From Actinomycetota bacterium (lineage in GTDB: Bacteria; Actinomycetota; Thermoleophilia; Gaiellales; Gaiellaceae), in the NCBI GenBank assembly GCA_013698195.1, contig JACCVK010000023.1, positions 1 to 16,718 on the forward strand: DNA of 16,718 nucleotides, in the 5' to 3' direction. Shown here piece by piece: positions 6,305-14,173 of the stretch. The position numbers and the translations under genes were made by a program. Below the pieces are notes generated by a model. That model ran no database searches and was not told where the DNA came from. It saw only the letters and a list, made by a program, of their open reading frames with translations. How positions within the stretch are numbered: position 1 is the first letter of the stretch; every line of letters begins with the position of its first letter.

Positions 6305-7429
6305 CTACGAGCGCGACTTCTGAAGTGCGCTCGCGTTGAGAATCAGCTCCTCGATCCTGTCGACGTAGAGCTCCCAGGTGAGCTCGCGCTCGACGGTTGC
6401 GCGGCCACTCGCACCTAGCGCTCGTGCGCGCCACTCGTCGCCGAGAGCGTCCTGCAGCGCGTGCTCGAGCGCGTCAGCGTCGCCCGGCGGGACGAGCCGC
6501 GCGTTCTCACCGTCGACGAGCCCGTAGCCCGAGGTGATCGCCTTGGTCCGCGTGACGACCACCGGCTTCGCGAGCGCCAGCGCCTGGAGAAGAACGGTCG
6601 TCGCGCCTGAGTAGCTGTTCTCGCGCACGGGAAGCGCGACCGCCCTCGCCTCGCCAAGCCTTCGGCGCATCTCGTCGAACGGCAGGTCGGCTTCGAGCGT
6701 GACGTTGTCCGGCCCCGGCGCCAGCGTCCGCACCCGGTCTGCGGTAGTGACGATGCGGAAGCTGCGATCGGGCATGCGACCGGCGACGTCCAGGAGGAGC
6801 TCGAAGTCACGATGCGGATCGGCACCAACCGAGATGACGTCGACGGTCGCTTCCCCTCCGAAATCCGAAAAGTGGTCGGTATCGACGCCGAAGGGGACGA
6901 ACGACACGGGTACGGATTCGCCGTGGTGCGCCAGCCACTCGCGGAGGACGTTCGCTTCGTGCTCGCTGTAGGCAACGACGGCCGCGGTAGATCCGAGAGC
7001 CGAGGCGTACAGGCGGCGTATGCGCTCGCCACGCAGCCGTCCGAGCCGCTCGGGTAGGCCGATCGCCGCATAGACGAGCGGCGGCCGTAGGCGGTTGGCG
7101 CGCTTCGCGAGCATAAGCGGGATCCCGACGGTGTCGACCGTCGAGAAGACGACGTCCGCGCGGTTCGCCTCACGCAGAGAGCCGAGCACCGTCGCGAAAT
7201 CGCCGCCGTACCCGCCTGCACGCTCCAGCGCTCCTTTGACCGCGGTCGAGGCGGCTCGCGCCCACGGCGGGGGCCGTTCGGGCCGTTCGAGGTTGTGACG
7301 AACGACGAGACCGCGTGCGCGCAACTGGTCGAGCCCGTAGAGCACGTAGCGCTCCGCCGAGCCTAGGGGAGACTGGAGGGCGTTGCGACGCTCCGGAGAG
7401 TCGCGAAAGGCATAGAAGACAGCCGTCAT
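6305..7429 (-). CDS. GT4-like (group 1) glycosyltransferase
   Basis: A 374-residue cytoplasmic GT-B fold enzyme that would transfer a sugar from a nucleotide-sugar. The N-terminal half has SADVVFSTVD-like strands (residues around 90-100) and VYAAIGLPERLGRL. The linker has VPFGVDTDHF. The C-terminal half has DVISVGADPHRDFELLLD and ends the donor site with YSGATTVLLQALALAKPVVV, then GYGLVDGENARLVPPGDADAL. The usual EX7E motif is changed to S and Q at the two glutamate positions. I recall this as a feature of a GT4 subfamily, not a sign of decay. The ATG at 7429 is chosen because residues before it would be encoded by the palindrome. Both flanks of the gene are long palindromes: 17 bases before the start and 8 after the stop. 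The acceptor is unknown; a role in the nearby glycan locus is plausible. Confidence 0.86.
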   Translation of the reverse strand: MTAVFYAFRDSPERRNALQSPLGSAERYVLYGLDQLRARGLVVRHNLERPERPPPWARAASTAVKGALERAGGYGGDFATVLGSLREANRADVVFSTVDTVGIPLMLAKRANRLRPPLVYAAIGLPERLGRLRGERIRRLYASALGSTAAVVAYSEHEANVLREWLAHHGESVPVSFVPFGVDTDHFSDFGGEATVDVISVGADPHRDFELLLDVAGRMPDRSFRIVTTADRVRTLAPGPDNVTLEADLPFDEMRRRLGEARAVALPVRENSYSGATTVLLQALALAKPVVVTRTKAITSGYGLVDGENARLVPPGDADALEHALQDALGDEWRARALGASGRATVERELTWELYVDRIEELILNASALQKSRS

Positions 7430-7445
7430 CGTCCCGGCCGGTAAC

Positions 7446-7618
7446 CTAGAGGCTTGATGTGGGTTGTGGGCACGTCCAGCTGGGGGCCTGCGCACGGCGC
7501 ATCGCGGCCGAAACGCTCCTCACCAATACCTTCCAGTATTGCCGAGCAGCGATCCGTCCACGCTGACTTGGCCCATGCCCTCCCTGAAACGCACCCACAA
7601 CCCACATCAAGCCTCTAG
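7446..7618. repeat. 173-bp imperfect palindrome (foldback element 2) between divergent genes
   Basis: The ends are a perfect 25-bp inverted repeat (7446-7470 and 7594-7618; outward ends read CATCAAGCCTCTAG). An outer ACCGGCCG block also repeats on both sides (7435-7442 and 7621-7628) after a 2-3-base offset. A 6-bp inverted repeat sits in the centre, CAATAC at 7524-7529 and GTATTG at 7536-7541. The large and small repeats share the same midpoint, about 7532. Aligning the half-arms by eye gives around 70% identity, with the middle most diverged. The element fills the gap between the divergently read glycosyltransferase and PhyH genes, so each gene has the same sequence just upstream. It could be a duplicated promoter/operator region or a small mobile foldback element. 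Confidence 0.85.
7524..7541. repeat. Central inverted repeat of foldback element 2
   Basis: CAATAC, six-base spacer, GTATTG. It is an AT-richer island in GC-rich DNA, placed exactly at the symmetry axis of the 173-bp palindrome. It could be a shared operator for both divergent genes. No known regulator site is recognised. Confidence 0.6.
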
Positions 7619-7647
7619 CCACCGGCCGCTCGCGAACGCGCCTCAGC

Positions 7648-8607
7648 ATGCACAGGCAGAAGACGAAGTTCTCACATCGCGTCAACCGGGTGTTCTCGCA
7701 CCGCGCGAACGGCATGGCGAAAGCGCTCGAGCGGAGGGGCATACGAGCGACGTACGAGCTCCACGATCGCGTCCTCTCGAACCGTAAGAGCCGACGCACC
7801 TTCGCGCACGACCGACCCGAGCTCGACGAGGTGCAAGAGCGCATCGTCTCGGAGGTGGACGGGCGAGGCTACTCGGTCGTCACGTTCGGCGACCTCTTCC
7901 CGGAGGCGCACTGGCGCGAGATCGCAAGCCAGCGGGACCGCTTCGTCGCCGAGACGGAAGCCGACCTGGCCGCGGGTGGCGAGAACGTCCGGGTGCGCGA
8001 GGGCAAGGAATTCGTCGTGCGTCTGCACAGCTACGGCGCGGAGCTCGGACTCGATGACCCCTGGTTTCGTGCCTGCGCCTCACGGCGGATGCTCGACGTC
8101 GCCAACGCCTACCTCCAAATGTGGTCGAAGCTCGAGTACGTCGACGTCTGGTACTCGGTGCCGCAGCCCCCAGGAGCGCAGCGCGTCTCGTCGCAGCGCT
8201 GGCACCGCGACTACAACGACAAGCATCTCCTGAAAGCCTTTCTCTACCTCGTGGATGTCGACGAGGAGATGGGGCCGTTTCAGTACGTACCCGGGAGCCA
8301 GCCCGGAGGGCCGTATGCGGACGCCTGGGCGTGGCGACCGCTGGGTGAGAACTACCCGACCGAGGAGGAGCTCGAGGAACGGATTCCGAGGTCCGCAAGC
8401 CACGCGTTCATCGGACCGCAGGCGACGCTCATCTTCTGCAACACGGCCGGCTTCCACCGGGGCGGCTTCTCGACCACGAAGCCGCGCATCCTGGCGACTG
8501 CGACCTACTCCTCCCCGGCCTCGCTCGCATCGCTCACACAGGCGAGCTACCGCTTCACGGGCTCACTCGACGAGCTCGATGCGCCAACGCGCTTCGCGCT
8601 GAGCTGA
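7648..8607 (+). CDS. PhyH-type Fe(II)/2-oxoglutarate dioxygenase
   Basis: The 319-residue protein has the double-stranded beta-helix metal site of phytanoyl-CoA dioxygenase-like enzymes. His186 and Asp188 lie in WHRDYND and the distal His270 in GFHRGG. Arg280 in KPRILATATY would bind 2-oxoglutarate. GPFQYVPGS and TLIFCNTAGFH are also family-like. Such enzymes hydroxylate lipids, sugars or small molecules, consuming oxygen and 2-oxoglutarate. The first 60 residues are basic and have no recognisable domain. The ATG at 7648 lies 29 bases past the palindrome. ATG codon 23 is an alternative. It is divergent from the GT4-like gene, with which it shares the palindrome, and its 3' end converges on the Wzt gene with 7 bp between. 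A role in modifying the exported glycan or its lipid is an inference from location. Confidence 0.85.
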   Translation: MHRQKTKFSHRVNRVFSHRANGMAKALERRGIRATYELHDRVLSNRKSRRTFAHDRPELDEVQERIVSEVDGRGYSVVTFGDLFPEAHWREIASQRDRFVAETEADLAAGGENVRVREGKEFVVRLHSYGAELGLDDPWFRACASRRMLDVANAYLQMWSKLEYVDVWYSVPQPPGAQRVSSQRWHRDYNDKHLLKAFLYLVDVDEEMGPFQYVPGSQPGGPYADAWAWRPLGENYPTEEELEERIPRSASHAFIGPQATLIFCNTAGFHRGGFSTTKPRILATATYSSPASLASLTQASYRFTGSLDELDAPTRFALS

Positions 8608-8614
8608 CTTACCG

Positions 8615-9874
8615 CTAACCGCGCTCGCAGGTCCACTCGAGGAGCGGCCGAACGACGCCGCGCCACTGGCCCGTGAAGGTGCCGCGCGACGAATCTCCCT
8701 CGGCGGGGTCCTGCACGTGGAACGACAGGGCCTCGTGGACGCTCACGTGGTGGTGAAGCTTGGGGGAGTCGATCGAGCAGACGGCCACATCGACACTGAT
8801 CAGGCCTTCGTTCAGGAGGTTCCCGGGAATCCAGGCAGTCGCCACGTAGTCGCCCGGTGGAGAGGGCTCGTGCCAGCGCGGGTCTGTGTCCATGGCGTTG
8901 AACACGATCTGGCCTCCTGCGACGAGCTTCACCTTCGGAAGGACCGGCGAGCCGTCGCGGACGACACTAAATGCAAGCTCGACCCCTATCGATCGCCGGA
9001 CATCGGCGTAGTCGCTCGTCGTACCGTCCTCGTCGACGACGCGTACAGACCTGAGCCGGACGAGGTCGTCCCCGGGGGCCTCCGTCGAGTCTGGCCACGT
9101 CCTGCTGGCGCCCGCTCCGGCAGTGGTCTGAAGGTAGTGAGCGACGATCTCCTCACTCGGGCCGTCGCGCACGATCTGCCCATCGTCCAGCAGAATCGTG
9201 CGATCGCAGAGCTGCGAGACGGCCTGCATCTGGTGGGAGACGAAGAGCACGGTCCGACCGGTAGCACCCATGTCCTCCATGCGGCCGAGGCAGCGAGCCT
9301 GGAACTCTGCGTCGCCGACCGCGAGCACCTCGTCCACGAGGAGGATCTCTGGCTCCAAGTGGGCTGCGACCGAGAACGCGAGCCGCACGTACATGCCGCT
9401 CGAATACCGCTTGACCGGCGTGTCGAGGAACTTCTCGACGCCCGAGAACTCGGCAATCGCGGGCAGGTTCCGTCTGATCTCACGACGCTTCATGCCGAGG
9501 ATCGAACCGTTGAGATAGATGTTCTCGCGCCCTGTCAACTCGGGATGGAAGCCCGTCCCGACCTCGAGCAGGCTCGCCACTCGACCTCGGATCTCAGCTC
9601 GCCCTGCCGTCGGAGAGACGATTCGCGTCAGCACCTTGAGCAGCGTGGACTTCCCGGCACCGTTGCGACCGATGATCCCGAGAACCTCCCCCTCCGGCAC
9701 CTCGAACGAAACGTCGCGCAAGGCCCAGATCTCGTCTTTGCCGTGGGGGTGCTCCTGGCGCGTTAGCCGCTTGACCGCATGAGACAGGGACTCGCGGAGC
9801 GTCCCGTACGCCGCCTGCTGCTCGCCGAGCTGGTACTTCTTCGACAGGCCCTGGGCGTCGATCGCGACGGGCAT
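8615..9874 (-). CDS. wzt: Polysaccharide ABC exporter, ATP-binding subunit (Wzt-like)
   Basis: The 419-residue ATPase powers export of a lipid-linked polysaccharide across the inner membrane with the permease encoded just upstream. Walker A GRNGAGKST is at 69-77, the signature YSSGMYVRLAF near 157-167, Walker B EILLVDEVLAVGD at 176-188 and the switch His214 in FVSHQ. The early GTLRESL and the 46-50 KDEIW stretch are typical of the Wzt/TagH group. Residues after about 250 form an extra domain resembling Wzt C-terminal glycan-binding modules (VRVVDEDG, GDYVATAWIPGNLLNEG). This suggests the ATPase recognises the end of its own glycan. The ATG at 9874 overlaps the permease stop as TGATG, so the two are coupled. 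A longer open frame upstream is only a shadow of the permease gene. Confidence 0.93.
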   Translation of the reverse strand: MPVAIDAQGLSKKYQLGEQQAAYGTLRESLSHAVKRLTRQEHPHGKDEIWALRDVSFEVPEGEVLGIIGRNGAGKSTLLKVLTRIVSPTAGRAEIRGRVASLLEVGTGFHPELTGRENIYLNGSILGMKRREIRRNLPAIAEFSGVEKFLDTPVKRYSSGMYVRLAFSVAAHLEPEILLVDEVLAVGDAEFQARCLGRMEDMGATGRTVLFVSHQMQAVSQLCDRTILLDDGQIVRDGPSEEIVAHYLQTTAGAGASRTWPDSTEAPGDDLVRLRSVRVVDEDGTTSDYADVRRSIGVELAFSVVRDGSPVLPKVKLVAGGQIVFNAMDTDPRWHEPSPPGDYVATAWIPGNLLNEGLISVDVAVCSIDSPKLHHHVSVHEALSFHVQDPAEGDSSRGTFTGQWRGVVRPLLEWTCERG

Positions 9875-10773
9875 CAGATCGTGTCCGCGAAGCGCGGCTC
9901 GGAGGCACGGAAGACTGCGAGGCCCACGACGAAGAGCACTACGCCCACCGCGAAGCCGACGGCCGTTTGTGCAGGATCGGGTGCGCTGGCGTCGAGTACG
10001 GCCCAACGCCACCCCGCGATGACCGCCGTCATCGGGTTGAAAGCGAGGATCCACTGCCACTTGGTCGGGATCTCTTCGACCGCGTACATCACGCCCGAGA
10101 GCAGAGGCAGCACCTGGAGGAACACGGGGATCACGTAGCGGACGTCGCGATACCTCACGTTGACCGCGGACAACAGGAGGCCCGTGCCGAGTGCCGTGAG
10201 GACGGCAAGCCCGAGGAAGAGCGGAGCGAATACAACCGTTGGAGCCGAGGGCCAGGCGCCGTCCCGCCACATGAGGCCGATGAGGACCGGGAGGCCGACG
10301 ATGAAGTCGACGAGAGGGACAATCACGGCTGCAAGCGGCAGCAACGTCCGGGGGAAGTAGACCTTGGTCACGAGCGGCAGGTTCGCGGCCAGGCTCATGC
10401 TCGAGCTCGTGAGCGAGGAGGCGAAGTACTGCATCGGCAGCACGCCCGCGATGACGAGGCTCACATACGGCGTGCCACCGGACGGGAAGTTCGCGAACTT
10501 CCCGAACACGACCACGTACACCGCCGCCGTGAAGGCGGGAACGAGGAGCGCCCACGCGATCCCGAGAAACGTCTGCTTGTAGCGCACGACGACGTCGCGC
10601 CAGACCAGCGTCGCGAGCAGCTCGCGATAGTGCCAGAGCTCGGAGACCGCCAGGTGGGGCCACCGGCTCGCCGGCTTGATCACGAACACCGGCTCCGAGC
10701 GAGACGTCTGCTCCGAAGCGGGCCTGGTTACGGGTGCCGGAGCTTTTGGAGTCTCCAGCTTGCTGGTACTCAC
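9874..10773 (-). CDS. wzm: Polysaccharide ABC exporter, permease subunit (Wzm/TagG-like)
   Basis: A 299-residue ABC-2 type membrane protein. A cytoplasmic N-terminus of about 55 residues ends in the amphipathic ELWHYRELLATLVWRDVVVRYKQT, the classic coupling helix of Wzm/TagG permeases. About six membrane segments follow, with LGIAWALLVPAF and YVSLVIAGVLPMQYFA near the start. The conserved NVRYRDVRYVIPVFLQVLPLLSGVMY and LAFNPMTAVIAGWRW lie in the C-terminal half. The start is GTG at 10773, preceded at seven bases by TAGCAT and by no Shine-Dalgarno site. The gap to the GT-C gene is 10 bp. It would form a 2+2 exporter with the Wzt-like ATPase. Confidence 0.93.
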   Translation of the reverse strand: MSTSKLETPKAPAPVTRPASEQTSRSEPVFVIKPASRWPHLAVSELWHYRELLATLVWRDVVVRYKQTFLGIAWALLVPAFTAAVYVVVFGKFANFPSGGTPYVSLVIAGVLPMQYFASSLTSSSMSLAANLPLVTKVYFPRTLLPLAAVIVPLVDFIVGLPVLIGLMWRDGAWPSAPTVVFAPLFLGLAVLTALGTGLLLSAVNVRYRDVRYVIPVFLQVLPLLSGVMYAVEEIPTKWQWILAFNPMTAVIAGWRWAVLDASAPDPAQTAVGFAVGVVLFVVGLAVFRASEPRFADTI

Positions 10774-10780
10774 CGAATCG

Positions 10781-10786
10781 ATGCTA
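10781..10786 (-). promoter_or_regulatory. Putative leaderless -10 box overlapping a stop codon (wzm)
   Basis: TAGCAT on the minus strand, seven bases before GTG 10773. Its TAG (10786-10784) is the stop codon of the GT-C gene. It would give the exporter genes a promoter of their own, independent of the glycosyltransferases upstream. Confidence 0.42.
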
Positions 10787-12397
10787 GCCGGGAGCGTGGA
10801 CCGACCGTCTCACCGGCGGCTCACGTTCCCCCGCGACTGCGCCAAGTGCGGTCACGATGAAGATCGGGTAGAGGGGGAGCGCGAATTCTGGTGCAACGCC
10901 CTGCGACGCCGCGTGGATGAGGAGTACAGCCGCAGCGGCTGCCCAGAGGACAACGATGGTCCTCCAGCCGCGCGGCCGCCTCCACACGAGCGCAATGAGC
11001 CCGACCGCGAGCCAGAGCGGCGGACGCGGGAACCTCGGCGTAACCCGGTTCAGAATCTCGGTAACCCACGCCTGGCCGTCGCGGGCCGGAAGATCGGCAT
11101 CCCAAGCACGCACCTGCGAGACGATCTCGCGGTACCGCTGCTGCGTCGCGGGGTCGTCCCACACGCGAGACGGGTCGTCGAGCGTGCACGAGTCGATGTA
11201 GTCGGACGCGCACCAAACGAAGCCGTAAGGCACTCCAGCGACGAGAACGTTCGCGCGAGGATCGGGAAACACCACCCCGTCCTCCTCGAAGGTCGGGGCG
11301 GGTGGGTCGGGATCGGTCTGCGCGCGCTGGGCGACGTCCTCCCGGAGCGGACGCTGCAAGAGAAACTCCCGGAACACGTCCGCAACACCCCGCACGTACG
11401 TGCCCGGGTGCTCGCGGATCGCCTCGAGCGCGGAGTCGAAGAGCACGTCGTAGTTCTCTTCCCGACCGAGGAGACGGTCGGAGAGCGCGATCAGGCGCAC
11501 GGTCTCGTAGTTCGAGCCGTGGGTCAGGTACGCGTCGAGCGGAACGTCGAGGCCCGAATACGGCTCCTGCTGAAGCACCTCGAGCTCGATGAGGTCGGCG
11601 AGTTGCTTCGAACCAGACCCGTTCTCCGCCGCGATCGTCTTGTCGGCGAGAAAGACCCGCAGAAACGGCACCCACGCGCGACCGCCGCGCGCGACGGTCG
11701 TGTCGTCGTAACGAATGCCGTTGTGCACCGCCCAGGCCCCGAGGAGCCCGACCGAGGCGGCGAGGCACGCTGCAGTCCACGTCAGCCTTCGGCGCCACGA
11801 CACCGGCAGCAGGAAGGCCGCGAGGGCGACCGGAAAGAGAACCTGGTTCGCTGGACGCGTAAGGACGAGGGCCGCAACCCCGGCTCCGAGCGCCGCGAAG
11901 CGCCACGTGGAGGGCCGGTCGAGCGTGCGAGCGAGCAGGAGCGCCCAGAGCGCGATCCCCGTGGCGAAGACCGCGTCGCTCGACGCCTGGTGGTAGAGCG
12001 TGGCCCAAGCCGGATAGCCGAGCAGGAGCACAGCGCTTGCGAGCGCCGGGATGCGTCCGAAGGTGAGCGCGGTCGCGCTCCAGGCGACGATCGAGGCGGC
12101 GAAGAGAAGACCGAAGACGATTTCGAGGAGCACGGTGCCGCCGAGATCCACGGGCAGCCCGACGACGAGCGGCGTGATCGGAGTCCGGAAGACCTGAAGC
12201 TCGGAGAACGGCGGCTCCGAGTCGAGGAGCTGGAGGTAGTAGACGAGGTAGTCCCAGGTATCGCGGCCCTTCGCCATCGGCCAGCCGAGCGCCTCGAGCC
12301 AGTAGACGGCAAGCGCGAGGGCAAAGAGAGCGACCGCCGCCCGGCGCGTCGGAACGAACGCGAGCAGTCGTAGCCCGGCGCGCTGAAACCGGGTCAC
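10784..12397 (-). CDS. Polytopic GT-C-type membrane glycosyltransferase (GT39/ArnT-like)
   Basis: A 537-residue integral membrane protein with about ten hydrophobic segments, the first at roughly 18-40. It is followed by a long hydrophilic C-terminal half interrupted by further membrane segments near 460-520. The first extracytoplasmic loop carries acidic residues Asp46 and Asp49 in KGRDTWDYL, the place where GT-C enzymes keep their catalytic Asp. FRTPITPLVVGLP and YHQASSDAVFATGIALWALLLAR are typical of the PMT/ArnT/RgtA-like group. These enzymes use polyprenyl-phosphate sugars on the outer side of the membrane. The GTG at 12397 overlaps the previous stop as GTGA, and a GAGGAG/GGAG ribosome site lies within the upstream gene. 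Family assignment rests on topology and motifs, so it could be a related hypothetical membrane protein. Confidence 0.75.
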   Translation of the reverse strand: MTRFQRAGLRLLAFVPTRRAAVALFALALAVYWLEALGWPMAKGRDTWDYLVYYLQLLDSEPPFSELQVFRTPITPLVVGLPVDLGGTVLLEIVFGLLFAASIVAWSATALTFGRIPALASAVLLLGYPAWATLYHQASSDAVFATGIALWALLLARTLDRPSTWRFAALGAGVAALVLTRPANQVLFPVALAAFLLPVSWRRRLTWTAACLAASVGLLGAWAVHNGIRYDDTTVARGGRAWVPFLRVFLADKTIAAENGSGSKQLADLIELEVLQQEPYSGLDVPLDAYLTHGSNYETVRLIALSDRLLGREENYDVLFDSALEAIREHPGTYVRGVADVFREFLLQRPLREDVAQRAQTDPDPPAPTFEEDGVVFPDPRANVLVAGVPYGFVWCASDYIDSCTLDDPSRVWDDPATQQRYREIVSQVRAWDADLPARDGQAWVTEILNRVTPRFPRPPLWLAVGLIALVWRRPRGWRTIVVLWAAAAAVLLIHAASQGVAPEFALPLYPIFIVTALGAVAGEREPPVRRSVHAPG

Positions 12398-13443
12398 TCT
12401 CCGGCTCCTCGCCGGACTACGCCGCGCAGGCGTCCGAGCGCGCTCCTCTCGAGCGAGGCTACTCGGGCGTCGAGGTCGTCGACGCGTACGCCGAGCGCCA
12501 GCGCGAGATCCGACTCGACCAGCGCGGACGACTCGCCGGCGTACAGAGCGCTCTCGGCCACGCTCAGGCGGCCGAACTCGGACGGCGTACCAGCCGAGTC
12601 CCCAGCCGAGCTCCCACCAGGGCCGAGCACGCGGAGCGCGTCCCGAAGCCGCGTGTCGTTCGCAAGCGTGCCGTCGGCGAGTCCCCGCCCGAGTGCGTCG
12701 TCGTCGACGACGAGTGGAGCGTAGAAGTCCTCGAGACGTCCCTCGCGGAAGGCGTGGTATGCGTCCGCCATGTGGTTCGGAATCCCTTTCTCGGCGTTTT
12801 TCTCGAGCGCAACGAACTGCGTCACGTACTTGCGCACGCAGTGCTCGAGCGAGCGCACGGGGAAGTGCAGGATCTCGAACGGGTACCAGCCACGAAGCGG
12901 AAAGAGCCCGGTGCCGAACGCCTCGTGGTTCCCGCGACCGATGCGCACATCGGCTCGAGCGCGGTGCGCCGACTTCGAGTGCGTGCTCAAGGGGTGGTGG
13001 TGAAACGCGGGCCGCGCGAGTCGCACGGTCATGCGCTCGGCGAAGAGCCCGTCGTCGCCCGGGCGAGGTACGAAGTTGCGCCAGGCGCCTCGCACCACGC
13101 CGTAGCGCGCCGGAATCGCCTCGAGAAGCTCCTTCAGTCCAGCGCCCTGCGGCCACCAGAACTCGTCAGCATCGGTGTTCAGCACCCAGTCGGCAGCGAA
13201 GTCGGTCGCCGCGAGACGTGCCATGCGCGTGACCCACTCGCTCTGACGCAAGTCGTCTCCAGGCTCGCGCAGGAGATGGAGATGACCCTCCCGCGCATAG
13301 CGCTCGAGGATCTCGGTCGTCCCGTCTTCCGAGCGGTTGTCGGTCGCGATCACGAAGTCCACGCCGGCGTTGAGATGGAACGCGATCTGCGCGTCCACGA
13401 TGTCCGCCTCGTCCCGCACGAGCAACGTCAGCACGAGCTTCAT
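12394..13443 (-). CDS. PF13704-type (family 2-like) glycosyltransferase, paralogue 1
   Basis: A 349-residue GT-A enzyme. The start MKLVLTLLVRDEADIVDAQI, then FHLNAGVDFVIATDNRSEDGTTEIL, is the Glyco_tranf_2_4 pattern. The metal-binding DxD is Asp91-Ala-Asp93 in LNTDADEFWWP. The middle has YGVVRGAWRNFVPRPGDD, RMTVRLARPAF and a GNHEAFG loop. The C-terminal 45 residues (VDDLDARVASLERS, then a basic RLRGVVRR tail) resemble a short coiled coil. Paralogues 2 and 3 share all of this. The ATG at 13443 is preceded at seven bases by TAGGCT, whose TAG is the stop of the deacetylase gene. A longer frame upstream is a shadow of that gene. The sugar donor and acceptor are unknown. Confidence 0.9.
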   Translation of the reverse strand: MKLVLTLLVRDEADIVDAQIAFHLNAGVDFVIATDNRSEDGTTEILERYAREGHLHLLREPGDDLRQSEWVTRMARLAATDFAADWVLNTDADEFWWPQGAGLKELLEAIPARYGVVRGAWRNFVPRPGDDGLFAERMTVRLARPAFHHHPLSTHSKSAHRARADVRIGRGNHEAFGTGLFPLRGWYPFEILHFPVRSLEHCVRKYVTQFVALEKNAEKGIPNHMADAYHAFREGRLEDFYAPLVVDDDALGRGLADGTLANDTRLRDALRVLGPGGSSAGDSAGTPSEFGRLSVAESALYAGESSALVESDLALALGVRVDDLDARVASLERSALGRLRGVVRRGAGE

Positions 13444-13450
13444 CCGCGTG

Positions 13451-13456
13451 AGCCTA
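13451..13456 (-). promoter_or_regulatory. Putative leaderless -10 box overlapping a stop codon (PF13704 paralogue 1)
   Basis: TAGGCT on the minus strand, seven bases before the ATG at 13443. Bases 13456-13454 are the deacetylase TAG stop. Same arrangement as upstream of hbd and wzm. Confidence 0.42.
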
Positions 13457-14167
13457 GTGCGGCATCCGGTCCGCTTCCGCGACCCACGCGACGAGCTCGG
13501 GGCGCGTGGCGAGCGCCAGAGCTCGGCGCCGGTCGAGCGCGAGCAAGGGAAGTTGCGAGCGGTAGGCGCAAATCGCGCGCCACTTGGCGAGTCGGTCTCT
13601 CGCGCCGAGGCGAGCGGGTTGGAACGTGAGCGTGGCGCCGAGTCCGACCTCGAGCCAGGGCGCGGTCGCCGGGCCAGCGCGGGAGCGCGCCGTGTACGGC
13701 TGCTCCGCGTAGAAGCCGAGCCGGTGCGCCCCGAGCGACGCGTCTGCAATCGTTCGGACGACCCACTCGTGATCCGGGTGGCTGAGCGGAGAGCCCGGGA
13801 GCAACAAGGTGGTGGCGGCACCGACCGCTTCCGCCACGGCAGCGCGAACCTCGTCGTCGTCGCCGTGACGCTCGTAGTCGCTGTCGCCGAACGGGAGCCA
13901 CGTCGGGTGCGCACCGAGCAAGCCGCACGCTGCGGCGTCTTCCACGCGACGGGAGCGCGCCGCATCGCCCTCGCTCGAGAAGCCCGCGCGCGCATCCCAA
14001 CCCCCCGGAGGGCTGGACGACTCGGGATCGCACGCCAGGATCGTCAGCACCTCGACTGCCGATCCTGCACGCACCCAGGACGCCATCGCGGCACCGAGCG
14101 ACAGCACAGCGTCATCGAGATGCGGCGACACGACGACCACCCTGTCGCCTGGGGATTCCTGTTCCAC
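13454..14167 (-). CDS. PIG-L/LmbE-family zinc deacetylase
   Basis: The 237-residue protein has the family zinc motif PHLDDAVLS (His16, Asp18, Asp19) near its start and the second metal region SHPDHEW (His130 to His133). Between them are VEVLTILACDPE and RRVEDAAACGLLGA with LPFGDSDY. Such enzymes remove N-acetyl groups from GlcNAc-containing lipids or glycoconjugates, as in mycothiol, GPI and antibiotic pathways. Here a sugar of the exported glycan is a likely substrate, by location. The GTG at 14167 gives the usual short lead into the first strand and is preceded at six bases by CATAGT. It starts 9 bp from the divergent methyltransferase and ends 10 bp before paralogue 1. A longer reading to 14722 would overlap the methyltransferase gene and is rejected. 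Confidence 0.88.
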   Translation of the reverse strand: MEQESPGDRVVVVSPHLDDAVLSLGAAMASWVRAGSAVEVLTILACDPESSSPPGGWDARAGFSSEGDAARSRRVEDAAACGLLGAHPTWLPFGDSDYERHGDDDEVRAAVAEAVGAATTLLLPGSPLSHPDHEWVVRTIADASLGAHRLGFYAEQPYTARSRAGPATAPWLEVGLGATLTFQPARLGARDRLAKWRAICAYRSQLPLLALDRRRALALATRPELVAWVAEADRMPH

Positions 14168-14173
14168 GCGGGC

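Noticed and set aside
7446..7844. Minus-strand 132-residue open frame over the palindrome and PhyH start
   Set aside because: It runs opposite PhyH codons and through the inverted repeat, with no domain.
9875..10663. N-terminal extension that would make the Wzt-like gene a 682-residue fusion
   Set aside because: It is the permease gene read in another frame. The ATG at 9874 with TGATG coupling is the natural start.
10676..12373. 565-residue plus-strand open frame opposite the GT-C gene
   Set aside because: Charged low-complexity translation. The opposite strand has coherent membrane segments and coupled starts and stops.
12398..13156. Extension of the GT-C gene to 790 residues
   Set aside because: Arg-rich shadow of PF13704 paralogue 1. 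The GTGA overlap and ribosome site support the start at 12397.
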